Of a DNA stretch of 64,000 nucleotides, positions 51,873 through 63,283 are shown in pieces. Made by a program: the position numbers and the translations under genes. The notes under the pieces are model-generated. The model was given only the letters and a program-made list of their open reading frames with translations, had not been told where the DNA came from and searched no databases. The DNA is from Triplophysa rosa (taxonomy: Eukaryota; Chordata; Actinopteri; Cypriniformes; Nemacheilidae): the NCBI RefSeq assembly GCF_024868665.1, contig NC_079904.1, positions 1,951,156 to 2,015,155 of the forward strand. The letters are read 5' to 3'. How positions within the stretch are numbered: position 1 is the first letter of the stretch; every line of letters begins with the position of its first letter.

Positions 51873-53073
51873 TTACAACACCTGGAATTTCCAGGACGAC
51901 GTCGGATCTTTGTAATCCAAACAGTCTGATTTGAAACCGAACTTCCACGAAGCGCTTTGCTCCTTGTAATCCAAGCAGTCCGAGGATGCGTCGAACCCGA
52001 GACCCGTGGGCGCGTAACCCTGCGCCGAACAGGTGAGTGGATAATGATGCACAGACCCGAGATAAGAGCCGCAGTCCATTCCACTGAAGTAAGACATCGA
52101 GCCCTGGCTGTATCCCGACGCCTGGGTGTATGTCATGGGGTAAGATCTTTGTATGTTGGCAGATGAGGAGGAAGAAAGTGGGTCCCAGACTGGAGAGATG
52201 CATGCGGGGCTCCATATGGACACTGCGGCGGTCGGACTGGATGTGACCGGTAAGGAGGTGCTGGAAGGGCTTGAAGTCATTTCTCTGACTGGAGGGTTCT
52301 TGCTCTTTACTGGTTTGTTGCAAGTCTGCGCGCTGCTCTCGTTTTGCTGCTGTTGTTGGCGACACTTTGCTCTTCGGTTTTTGAACCAAACCTGCACAAC
52401 AATGTCAATGCGAGTCGTGAGTGTACATGCACAATTATATTATATTTTTTCGTAACGTATTAAATATCAACTTGTAACGAAATTGCTCTCTCTGATACAG
52501 TTAAGAAGGGACTGTTCATTAAACGACTTTAGTTGTTTGAATATTTTTTTCGCATGAAGACCTCAAGTGCCCAAAAGTTTAACCGTGAAAACCTTGTATG
52601 TTTTAGTAGCCTATATAATAAACTCTAAATAACACATTTTATGACTTGTGACCTTTGATTTTGTTTGCTTACCTGTACTCTAGATTCAGATAAATTGATT
52701 TTTAAGGCCACTTCTTCCCGCATAAATATGTCTGGATAGCGCGTCTTTGTGAACAGGGTCTCCAGTACATCCAGCTGCGCTCGATTGAATGTGGTGCGCT
52801 CTCGTCTCTGTTTACGCGGAGTTGCTGTGGGATAAATATTGTGTTTAGAGTGATTTAAAAAATGTTGCCTATTGCATTTACATTTTAATTCAAAATATTC
52901 GAGACCCGTGTTCTTGTAATACATGTTATTCTAAGTCAATGCATTTATCCAAATGTTAAAACGCGTTTGTCTTTACCTGTATAAGCCGCGGACTGGTGCA
53001 GCAGGTCTATTCCTGTGGTAGTTAAACTCAGCCCGTTGACGGGATAAGGTGCTTGTTGAAGGTAAGACATCAT
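51873..53073 (-). CDS. otx2: OTX-class homeobox transcription factor, otx2 type
   Basis: Paired-like K50 homeodomain factor needed for forebrain, midbrain, eye and pineal development; binds TAATCC. Minus-strand coding exons: 53073-52977, 52824-52673, 52391-51873. They give 768 nt and 255 residues (vertebrate OTX2 about 289). The N-terminus [20 protein letters not shown] is OTX-specific. The homeodomain occupies residues 38-97, with Lys50 kept and the second intron after homeodomain residue 46, the standard OTX position; exon 2 is 152 nt, as in OTX genes. A Q-run follows (RQQQQQ), then the [10 protein letters not shown] motif at about 141-150. The C-terminus has the duplicated OTX tail ([15 protein letters not shown], then [18 protein letters not shown]). 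The homeodomain differs from the near-invariant OTX2 sequence at four sites, and the region between WSP and tail is short, so a diverged teleost duplicate (otx2a-like) is possible; otx1 or crx is less likely. Confidence 0.9.
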
Positions 53074-53139
53074 ATTCGCGTTTTGGTTAAGAAAGTTGTA
53101 GACAGACTGTGGTCGCCACTCCTCTGAGCTGCAGTCTCT

Positions 53140-53165
53140 TCTATATATCGAGCGATGATAGCAGA
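53140..53165 (-). promoter_or_regulatory. Possible TATA element of otx2
   Basis: On the minus strand 'cgatatatag' lies about 80 nt upstream of the start codon, in front of a short GC-balanced leader. OTX2 genes usually also use upstream non-coding exons, so this may be only one promoter or none. Confidence 0.25.
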
Positions 53166-53329
53166 TGACTGGCTGAGCTAGTTGTTAAATTAGTTCGTTG
53201 GCTAGGGCGAGAGGGGGGGTCTTCTCAACATCATAATTGGAACCCCTCCCCAAAAAAAACCACCAGTCATTTGTAGAGCGCTCACATAGCCAACACATTT
53301 GAGGACAAGCTAATTGTCTCCGAAGTAGA

Positions 53330-53660
53330 CAGCCTCATTGGGGGTCATTTGCAAAGACAAAGACCACTGTGGATAAGATAAATACTGCTGATAACAAAGC
53401 GCCCTTTGGCGAAAAACAATGACGCAGACCTGTAAACTTCTCCATTCTTTGTATTAATGGGCCTCCACTTGTCCAATTTAATGAGTTTGCCATTAACATG
53501 CGAAGAGCAGCTTAGCGAGAAACAATCAAATTTAAGGCAAATTTTAATTTCAGCTTGACATTATTGACACTCCTGGGGCCATTGTGCGTAATTGATTGTA
53601 GCCGGTAATTAGATTGACGTGCTGAGCCTAGCTCTTAAAAAGTGTCGAGTAGTAATTTAG
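53330..53660. promoter_or_regulatory. Candidate otx2 upstream enhancer block
   Basis: About 300-600 bp upstream of the start codon the sequence is non-repetitive and dense in developmental factor words: 'atttgcaaag' (octamer-like), 'gataagata' (GATA), 'aacaaag' and 'acaaag' (SOX/TCF), 'gtaattgattg' and 'ggtaattagattg' (homeodomain). It is followed by a triple 'taatttag' repeat at about 53,652-53,676. Enhancer function is inferred. Confidence 0.3.
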
Positions 53661-54704
53661 TAATTTAGTAATTTAGCAAGTAATGTGTCAAGTATCAATT
53701 TGTTACAACGTTGCCCTTTCCAATGCAATGCAAAAAAAGCGCTTGAAATTAAGATGCTGGCATAATAAAGTTAATATGCACAATGAAAGGTTGCACTTAT
53801 TTAACTCAACAGGTTATAGAGCATTTGTAATTCTCATTATGTGGATTTTCCAACCCTTCTGGAAAAAAGCTGTTTCTTAATTTATTTTGTTTTATTAAAA
53901 CCAACACAGTTAGCCTATCACTAGAACCATTAAATCTATTAGAAATTCTTCGATGTTTTTATTTGCAGCAAGAAACGCAAGCAGAGTTCATCTAAAACAG
54001 TAAAATCATTGAAATCGGGGACTACTGAAAAACACGAACAATAAAAACACATCTTAAATGTTCTAGAAGCGCTACACTGTTTAATGCAGTTATGGGAATT
54101 AATCTAACTTTTATTTAATTTATATTAAAATACCAAAATTTGGAGAGTGCAGGACATCTCTAAGGAGATTAATTACTTTCAGACAGTTCAACGTCTTTTT
54201 TGTTGTTGTGGGACGTGTGCCTGACATAACGGCCACCGTCTCAATCTGTCACTGAAACACAGAGTTATTACTGATCGCTTCACATACATTCAATAATCCA
54301 TGAATGATGCGGACGGCACGCGCTCTGGTGACGCTCCAGCGCGCGACTCCTTCCGGTTGATTAATCTGCGTCACGCGCGTCGTGTTTCACAGACTCGTCA
54401 GACTTTTCTAGATTTACCCTCAGCAATCTGTGCAGACTGATTACTTGCAATATAATGTAAAATAATATAACATAATAGGCTATATAATATAATTATTATG
54501 AATAATATGATAATAATAATTCAGGAATTAAACTAAACAAACGACAAAATAATTTTGTCATAATTTTGATTATGACATAGATCATAATTTCGTTTCTCAA
54601 CTGAATCGCATGTAAATTTGTATAGTCCAGTAATGAAACTAGTTTGTTGTCATTGAACAAACAGGATAATCCCCAGACTCAGAATGTTGATCCTGTTCAT
54701 ACAG

Positions 54705-54800
54705 ATTCAATTCAATTCAATTCAATTTGATTTATATAGCGCTTTTCACAATGTGCATTGTTCCAAAGCAGCTTTACAGGAGCAAATAAGAAAAACACAG
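54705..54800. repeat. Fish interspersed repeat with TTTATATAGCGCTTTTCACAATG
   Basis: A (ttcaa)n lead-in runs into 'tttatatagcgcttttcaca' and then 'caaagcagctttaca', a combination seen in many fish genomes. The family name is not assigned. Confidence 0.55.
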
Positions 54801-56378
54801 CACAGTGCATGGTGTTTATAGACCAAGCAAGATCATTCTAATAAATAATATCTAATAAATAAATGAATAAATAAATCTCCTGGTGAGCAAGCCAACACTG
54901 CACTGCTAGATAAAATTCACATTCACATTCAAATGGTTTTATTTATATTCTTCTTCTTTTATTCTTGACAAATGTGTTACATGTGTGTGATTAAGACAAA
55001 GAGAGCACACTACAGCAACATAATGAGTCCTTAATGACATAACATCAGTTTTACAAATGAAACGGTTTCTCCAAATATACACTGTTAAAACAATAAAAAT
55101 GCCATTTTATTTCTCTGAAGGGTAAATCTATTAAAATCATTTTCAGTGTGCATAATAAATATGTCAGTATAAGGGGAGCATTTTGATTGACATATTGACA
55201 TAATCTGTTAGCCTGTTCATTTACAGTGTCTTTGCAGTTTACTGTCAATGAATTGATTCGTTTGATATGTAATTCTGTTAATCATAGTTAGATTGAAACA
55301 TGTAAAGAATGGTTTACCAGCATTTCTGCAGAATGACCTCATTATTTATTTGCATTTACATGTTCACAAATAGTTGTGTGTCAGTGAGTTTGCCTTGTGT
55401 GTGTGGTAAATGAAAATCCACATTTCTGCATGTATATCAATACAGAGTCAGCAGGGGGCCCTAAAGCCCGGTGAACCCCTTTCTGAGATACCTGGTGTGT
55501 GTTTGCGGTTGTGAGGAGGAGAGACAGGGGTTTACCTGCATCCCCAAACAGTGTGTGTCTGTGTGTCTGTGTGGAGCTTAAACAGACACATTTAGAAATG
55601 TGTCTTAATGCCACAGTGTTTGTTGTTATTTTTAGCAAACAAACTGCAAGCACACTGAATTGCAGAATGTTTTTGGTTATGTGAGTATTCAGATTCTTGT
55701 GACTTCTTTAGACTTCAGCGCTGTGTAGTTTTGCTACAATACACAAATACAAAAAGACTAAACTGCAAACGTTTTTATATCTGGGCCTGATCAAGCTTGT
55801 GTGATATCTCGTCCATGTGAAATTCAAGATGTTTCAGAGCACGGCATAAATATGACACGAAGTTCAAGTGCTGAAGCTCCAGTGCTGTATTCCTGTTGTT
55901 GTGGGATGTGTCTTTTTGTAAACAGTTTCTCTTTGTGAGGGTTTGTGCGAGTGATGGAAACAATATTTCCCCGAGGAATCTTTAAAGACATTAATGTAGT
56001 TAATCTGGTGTGGAGGAACTCTAGCAAATCTCAGATTAACTATTTAACAATGTGTTTTTTGGCTTTTATAATGTCTGTAACATTTCAGGCCATAGCGTCC
56101 ATACATCTGTGATGTTTATGAAGCAGCTCGATGGGAGAAATGTGCTGCTATAAACAGTTTCAGAACAAGAGGAGTTTAATCCTCATTGTTTGGCAGACAG
56201 GGGGGGCGAGGGTCCATTGGCTGTAAAACGATCCAGACGGTCCGCCTCGATCCCCCCACTACACACCATGACCCCAACCCCATCACAGAGAGATGTCTAT
56301 TATTTGTATAAGTGTAGGGGAGGTGAAGAGATGCTGTAAGAACGGTGGATGAGACACTGCTTATGTATGCTTGTAATG

Positions 56379-56380
<2 letters not shown>

Positions 56381-56448
<68 letters not shown>
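56381..56448. repeat. (CT)n microsatellite, about 68 bp
   Basis: Uninterrupted CT dinucleotides. Confidence 0.97.
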
Positions 56449-56451
<3 letters not shown>

Positions 56452-56751
56452 GACAGCTCAATGGTCAGGCTGTAAAATGTTTATCATACTAAAGAAGATG
56501 GTTGGGTGGCTTATGTGAATCAACCATAACAGAGCTGAGAAAGACCCTCCTCTATACTTGTTTTCTCATGTCATGTCATCTCATCAGGCTTGTCTGTTTT
56601 TCATCGTCTTCGCACTGTTTTTTTCTTCATTTATAAATAAAATAGTATTTTTCCTTCACATCTTTCTTCCACTGTACCACAGTGACAGTTTCAGTCCTGT
56701 TTGAATTCCATGTGTTCATGTGTGTTTCATTCTTTCTCTCATGTTGTGCAG

Positions 56752-56824
56752 TCTCCCTGAGCCTGCTGTTGCCTGCTTGTCTCTCCTCCTGCTGGTTTGG
56801 CGCCGTGAGGATGATCCGAGACGG
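56752..56824 (+). other. Exon-like segment A upstream of otx2
   Basis: A pyrimidine-rich acceptor (ttctttctctc...gtgcag) precedes a 73-bp stretch that is GC-richer than its surroundings and ends at a good donor (CGG|gtgaga). One frame is open throughout and contains a Met codon followed by IRDG. The frame joins in phase to segment B at 58,948. No similarity to a known protein was recognised; it could be an exon of a long non-coding RNA divergent from otx2. Confidence 0.25.
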
Positions 56825-57718
56825 GTGAGAAATTGTGATTGTGCCAGCCTAACTCTCCCCTCTTAATCTGTGTGTCTTTCAAAAACATCTTCATTTTCTG
56901 ATGCTCTTAGAAAGCAGTTTTTCTCACTTTGAAATGATGAAACACTTTACTGCCTCACTTGAAACTATTATAAGAAAACATGATTAGTGGTCAAAACAAA
57001 ATTCAAACCCTGAAATGTGGTCTTTGTTTTAAAGATGGTTGAAGAAAGTGTTGCATGAACTAGCACAGGCTGTGAGTTTGTAAATCCAATCAATCAGAGA
57101 TTGGATGAACTGGAACTCATGAGTGAAATACTGCCACCTGTACGTGTTTAGTCAGTACTGCAACCAATCTGTTCACAAGCTTGAGGCAGATAAAAATTGC
57201 AAAAATTACAGGGAACCAGTAGCACTTTAAATAGAATATTAAAGGAAATGTTTTTCTTTAAACTCTTCGTGTATTGTCTTTATGGTCTATGGCATTAAAA
57301 GGGTAATAAGAAGCTTAATAACTAGTTTATCGTTTGAGAAAAAAAAACGTTTTCGTTAAGATTTAAGTTATTAAACAACTTAAGTTATTTAACTACTATA
57401 CATTTCTCCTTTTTGCTGAGCAATGAGTTGAACTTTAATTTCCAGCTCTTTCGAACAGACATTTTTATTTTGTCTGTCAGGTATGTTTTTGGTTATTCTG
57501 TTATTTTGTGAATTTTGTTTAAAATGCTGTCCATTTTAAAGGGCTCATCCCTATGCGCTAGTCACCACAAAGGGTTTATTTAAGTGTGAGATTTCAAATA
57601 TGAATGCGGACTAAAAATAACTTTTTCTTTGAATGCACTTCTGCGTCATCTTCCTGTGACCATAAGGAGGCGCCCTCGTCACACAATGTGAGTTGCCCGT
57701 CAGTTGATGCTTTGACAG

Positions 57719-57830
57719 CTTAGAGCGTTTTCACACTTGGTCCTTTTTCATTTGGTCCACCTCTTGGTCCACTTAAATGGTTCTGAGTTCGTTTTTTTTA
57801 AAGTGGTCCCAAGTGTGAAAACACCCTAAG
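57719..57830. repeat. Short MITE with CTTAGxGxGTTTTCACACTTGG inverted ends
   Basis: Left end 'gcgttttcacacttggtcc' and right end 'ggtcccaagtgtgaaaacac' are inverted; total length is about 112 bp. The interior holds 'ggtccacctcttggtccac'. Confidence 0.75.
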
Positions 57831-58873
57831 AGTCTGTTTAAAGTTGTCTGTGACGTAACCACAGATAGTAGCAGGTCTGATGTCATGAGGTTATTGATCC
57901 GCAATAACCAGCTACGCGTCTACAAAATAAATTGATTGTCACATTATGACGGAGACATAATGTGACTTAAAGAAATCTTTTTTTTATCATGATTTGTACA
58001 TTAGTATACATTTAAACAGCGTTTAATGTACATTGATTTACATTTAAAACAATTATTACAGAAAAGGCTTTAAGTACAGTAGTGAGAATTACAGAGAAAC
58101 TCAAGTGCAAAATGTTTAAAAAGTTAGAATTTTTTTGAAGAATTATTATTAGGCCTATTTATTTGTTTGTTAAATGCTTGCATGAACTTATTGAGAATTT
58201 GGTGGTAGAAAATCTGTCTAACTGTCATAAACGGCACAAAAATTGGAAGGCTTTATCTCTTCACATATAACCTATTCATTCTTACACATTATTTAATTAA
58301 AACTAAATGTTTCCATTGTATAAAATGGTTTATCTAAATTACAGTAATACTGTGACATACCCACAGCTGTTCGTCCTATAGACACTGTGTGGTGATTTTG
58401 TTTTTGTTTTCAAATAGGTGTTTTCTTAATACTGTATATTAAAATACAAAGCATAAATGAATTATATCTGGTTGCCTTACTGGGTTTAAACAGTGGAGAT
58501 TATAGTCTAAGGAATTAAAACTCAAGATTATACCAATTGTTTATATATTGAAATAGTTGAGGAAATCAACAAACACCTAAATCAGATTCAACATCGCTAA
58601 AGTTGAAAACTGATCTATCAAACAATTTAAAATTGAAATCAATATGCATGTTTTTTTCTCTTTCTACTGCACTGTGACATGACGGTAAATCACATAAGAC
58701 TCAAATGTTTCGTTTTTCTTTCCTTATAATCTTTCCTCATCTATTATTATTGATGTTGTTGTTTTTATATTATGCGAAGACATTGTGAATATAAACTGAA
58801 TGGAATGGAATGACATTCTCAGCAGTGAAAACGAAAGTCAGGGACTCTGGGACCAGGGGGAAATCTACCTCAC

Positions 58874-58874
58874 G

Positions 58875-58930
<56 letters not shown>
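58874..58930. repeat. (CT)n microsatellite, about 57 bp
   Basis: CT dinucleotides with a single CTCG interruption near the left end. It runs straight into the pyrimidine tract and acceptor of exon-like segment B. Confidence 0.95.
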
Positions 58931-58931
<1 letters not shown>

Positions 58932-58947
58932 ATGTTTCTTTTAGCAG

Positions 58948-59174
58948 GTATTCTCTGGTTTGGCTCAGTCTGAGTTTCTCCAGACTGCAGTCATGGAATC
59001 AGACATTCATTTATGGCCTGCAGCGACTCTTTCAGTCTGATCACCTCAGGACTCGTCGGACTGTTGATCGGATGACAGATTTAATGATGTTTTCCCCTGA
59101 TGTTTCATATTCACTGCTGTTATTGGGAATATCGTGTCTGACTGTGTTCACCAAGAGTTCTCAGGAGTTCTCAG
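58948..59174 (+). other. Exon-like segment B upstream of otx2
   Basis: A strong acceptor (tttcttttagcag) precedes a segment whose second frame stays open for the whole 227 bp and ends at a donor-like TCAG|gtacta. The translated frame includes SLVWLSLSFSRLQSWNQTF and a leucine-rich stretch (YSLLLLGISCLTVF). The frame is continuous with segment A. No protein family is recognised. Confidence 0.25.
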
Positions 59175-60364
59175 GTACTAGACCATCACCATCACCTTTA
59201 TTTATGCATGTAACGTTATACTGTATGAAATGATACACACGGCATGTTTTTTTTTTCCTTTTAAACGTTCTCAGATTCCTGCACGCTTAACTTCAAATTA
59301 CCAGTTTTTACTATGATAATTTTACGTTGATGATGTTTCACACGCGGGTTATAAGATCTAATAGATTTCACGCGTTGTTTGTTCTCTTGTTTTTGCGCGT
59401 AATTGAGTTAATGTGAAACATTGTAACTGATCGTTTCGCGGGAACTTCCGTGACCGACGCGATCATCAAAGGAGCAATGTTTGCGCGCGCTCACTGGGTA
59501 CTATCTCGATCAGACACATCTCACATAATGATTTATATGATCAAATAAAATACACGAGAGCTTGATAGCGCTGGTTTTATGGACACAAATTGTTTATATT
59601 TCGTGTGGATAAGAAACAGGGTTGTGATGGTAGTTTGGAAAGACGCGGTTACAAATCAACATGAGTCTTGTCATGTTGTGTTTAATCAGAAATAGTTGTA
59701 ATTCGGAGTAAAATCTGATCTGTGTGTGGGGGATTGTGGTGCCTGCATGTGTTTCTTCTAATTGACTCAAATGCTCTTTAGAGGAAAATAAAGACTTTTG
59801 TTCTTTGGACCACCACCAGCAGGCTTTTATTGACTTAGCCATGAGTTATAGATGAATATATTTATAGCAGATGAATGTAATCCACGTATAGAGCTTTTCA
59901 CAATACATCACATTTCAAAAGAGTTGAAGAAAAGTCATGAAGCCTGCAGAGAACAGGTGTGGAAAATAATTCACAACTTCATAATGGATCTAAAACACCC
60001 TTTGTTTTCTTGTAGCCCAGTGTAGTTTCTTTTGATCCTTCATGGGGCAAGGTATGGCCTGGTTCAGTCATGATCAAAGACAGTCACTCTGTCCTAAAAA
60101 AAAGAAAATATTACCTAAAAGGCAGAAACACACCAAATTCTTTCATAAAAAAAACTTCTGCTGGTTCAGACCCAACCGCATCCCGAACTGAGAGAACCTC
60201 AGAGCCTTTAGAATGTCTGTTTGATTGACAGATGCTTGAAGAGACTGACAGCAGTTGTCGATGGATACGAAGCATCTGTTGCTTAGCAACAGGCCTGTAC
60301 ATCTGTTCTACAGGAACCTCATGCCTTTGTGTGTGTGCTGTATTTTATCTCGGTTAATTGGCTT

Positions 60365-60432
60365 CACACACACACACACACACACGCACGCACGCACACA
60401 CACAGACACGCACGCACACACACAGACACGCA

Positions 60433-60464
<32 letters not shown>

Positions 60465-60470
60465 CACACA
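60365..60470. repeat. (CA)n / (CACG)n compound microsatellite
   Basis: Alternating CA with blocks of CACG and two CAGA interruptions over about 106 bp. The translated frames across it on both strands are artefacts. Confidence 0.97.
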
Positions 60471-60984
60471 TTTAGATTCATTGTATGTGTGTTCACTACA
60501 GTGTAAGTGGTAATAAAGCTGTGGGTGGGGCTTGTTGAGGCGCTGAATGGGATGTGCGCCTGTTAAAGGGTCAAAGGGTCAACTGGGGTCAAACCATTTG
60601 ATGGATCCTTATCCACCATTAAAACTAGAGGAATGTCTCTGTCTTTCATTCATGTGTTTAGCTCTTAAAGTCACCATGAAATGACATTTTTAGGTTCGCT
60701 TAGATTAGTAATTTTTTTACTAAATGTTACTTTACAGAAGAAGAAAATAATGTGCACGCTTTGATATACTTTTTGTGAGATTTGTATTGTAGCATGCACT
60801 GACCAGGAACTGGAGTTATTGGTATTATTTGATTTCATGCTGACTGGATTAAGATTCAGAGTCACATTGCTGAATCCTAACTGAGATATCAATATCCTCA
60901 GAGGCGAAAGAGAATTAATGCTTGAAATCAGATTGGTGAGAGTGCTCCAATAAGGTTTATATACCTTAAAAAAAACTTAAAAAG

Positions 60985-60986
<2 letters not shown>

Positions 60987-61025
<39 letters not shown>
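60987..61025. repeat. (TG)n microsatellite
   Basis: About 39 bp of pure TG. It is followed 130 bp later by a shorter (CA)n at 61,152-61,175, the two being inverted relative to each other. Confidence 0.97.
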
Positions 61026-61026
<1 letters not shown>

Positions 61027-61151
61027 ACAGAGAGAGAGCTTTCTTAGGACTTCGTTCCGGAGGTGGAACTTGAAACCCCTGCTATGTGTTTGTAGAAAAG
61101 ACCCCCACCACACACACACACTTCAAGAATCCTTATCCCCCTTTAGACCCC

Positions 61152-61175
61152 TCACACACACACACACACACACAC
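61152..61175. repeat. (CA)n microsatellite, short
   Basis: About 24 bp of pure CA. Confidence 0.95.
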
Positions 61176-61593
61176 CGTACACAGTTTTCCTACATTTTAT
61201 TCTTTGTTCATTTGTGGTGCTAACTTAAACCTTGAATTTTGTTGCAGTGTGGTTTATGATTGACCCCACATTAATTTTGAAACATTTACATTAAAGGAGG
61301 GAAGTGGAACCAGACTCATAGAGACCTGGGGGCCCTTAGTAAGAACACGCTCACAACACTCTTCCAGCGGCTTAGCAAAACACCTTAGCAACCACATACC
61401 AACGCCCTGGTTGTCACATGTGAACTAGATCAGACACACTCTTCTGCTGAAAAGACCAGCATTTATTTTCCTGGTTCAGGCTAGTTTACTGTATGATGGT
61501 TAATGTTGGTTGACCAGTAGGGCTTCTTGATATTGAAGAAAAACGTGATATCTTGCTAAATAATGTGATATGCAATTCTATAATCAAACATAA

Positions 61594-61822
61594 TGAAGAG
61601 TTTGGTTCCAAAATGAGATAACTCCGTAAAACTTTTTTTTTTTAAATCATGTTTTTATTATGTTATCATGTTCTTATTGTGTTAGTTAGCTGTATTTTTT
61701 GAGTTATCATGGCTTAAATCAAAACAAACCAACTGCAGTTTGATTGGTATTAATTTGAATGCACGATAAAAAAACATGATTTTTGAACATTTTTAATCTC
61801 ATTTTGAAACCAAACTCTTTGT
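61594..61822. repeat. MITE with GAAGAGTTTGGTTxCAAAATGAGAT inverted ends
   Basis: Left end 'agagtttggttccaaaatga' and right end 'tcattttgaaaccaaactct' are inverted. The internal arms 'aaatcatgttttt' and 'aaaaaacatgattt' pair as well, so the whole 229 bp is palindromic. Confidence 0.75.
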
Positions 61823-62609
61823 ATATATTAATGCGCCACTGCCATTACAATGAACGGAGAGGAATGCAACGCTCAATATGGCCGCTCTAGCGAAAAAAAA
61901 TCCAGTCATCAATCGGTAAAGACTGACGATTCTCTAGGGAGGGGCTCTCGTGAGGTAGATGCGCAGTAGCTGAAGCGACCTTGAAAAACGTGATTTTTAA
62001 CGCAATTTAAGCTCATCAAACCAAAGTTCAATCATAGATTACAGAAATATGCTATTTAATTGTGATTTGCCCACGATTTTTTAAATATCTGCCTTCCGTC
62101 ACTCACGGAGATAGGACTGTTGACCTGACGTAAATAACTGCCCAGAGGCGTTGCAATCATGGCCGCCGAGTGGAACGTAAACGGACTTTGCTATAGTGCT
62201 TAAAGTTTTTTAAATCTATTCAAATTATATGAATAAAATATTGAAAAACTGAATATTATATTTTGATATCTATATCGATCGGAAACTCTTTACTTTGTTG
62301 TACATCTTGAAGCTATAAAATCCTTTAGTTATTGCGTAGAGTTGCAATATTGCGATAATTTTGATATATCTTGCAGCCACATTAACAAGAATGGTTTGAT
62401 AGTAAAGGTGTAAGAAAACACGAGTGAAGCTTGTTAAGAAGTCTGGTGAGAAAACTCTTTTGAGCAAACCAACATCGCATGCTGGGCATGCATCCAAAAC
62501 ACAATTTTCATTTTTGCTTTAATAACGCCTAGTAATTTGTCTCATTGACTGGTTTCCACAACACGACCCACCCCTCTGTGTTTACACCCACCCACCCACC
62601 CGCACATAC

Positions 62610-62625
62610 GCACACACACACACAC

Positions 62626-62676
<51 letters not shown>
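62610..62676. repeat. (CA)n microsatellite, about 67 bp
   Basis: CA dinucleotides with one CACG interruption, preceded by a short (CCCA)n run. Confidence 0.97.
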
Positions 62677-62679
<3 letters not shown>

Positions 62680-63019
62680 CGTCAGGTGAGGTGTCTAAAC
62701 AGATCCTGTGGTTGACATGTTATGTCTGCAGCAGAACGCTGAACATCAGATGTGCAGACACACCGGAGCATCTGATCATGTGATAGATCTCAATCATCTC
62801 CGATGGAAATAAACTCATCTGTCCGTACATGTTCATCATCCTGATTTATCACACATGAGAACGTTGACGTGAATGTTATTTCTCGCAGGTTGCTCTTTCT
62901 TCGCTCAGATGTTTTGAAGTTTTCTGACAATTCTCTCAGAATTCCTTTTAAGAATTAAAAACCAGATTAGACAAAAGAAGGACACACAGTAAGAGTTCAG
63001 ACAGTTTGAGAGATTTTTA

Positions 63020-63283
63020 AGGGACAGTTCACCACAAAATAAATATTCAGTCATCATTTATTCACCCTCATGTGGTAAAAAACCTGTATGTGACTCTTTC
63101 GTGTGTGGAACACAATAGAAGATATTTTGAGAAATGTCTCAGTGGGTTTGTGTTCATACAATAGAAGTCAGAGTTGGTTTGCTCTATAGCTTCTTTTGTT
63201 TTCTTTTGTGTTGTGCAGAAGAAAGTCATACAGGTTTGGAATGACATGACATGGAATTTCATTTTTGTGGTGTTGCTTTAAAA
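63020..63283. repeat. GTTCACCC-type MITE copy
   Basis: Left end 'taagggacagttcaccac', then 'catttattcaccctcatgtg' and 'agaagatattttgagaaat'. The right half carries 'gtcatacaggtttggaatga' inverted. The right terminal repeat is degraded. Confidence 0.65.

Noticed and set aside
51847..52389. 180-residue frame overlapping otx2 exon 3
   Set aside because: Same strand, different frame from otx2; the OTX frame explains the homeodomain, WSP motif and tail, and this frame has none.
60255..60506. Reading frames of alternating His-Thr / Val-Cys
   Set aside because: Pure CA-repeat translation.
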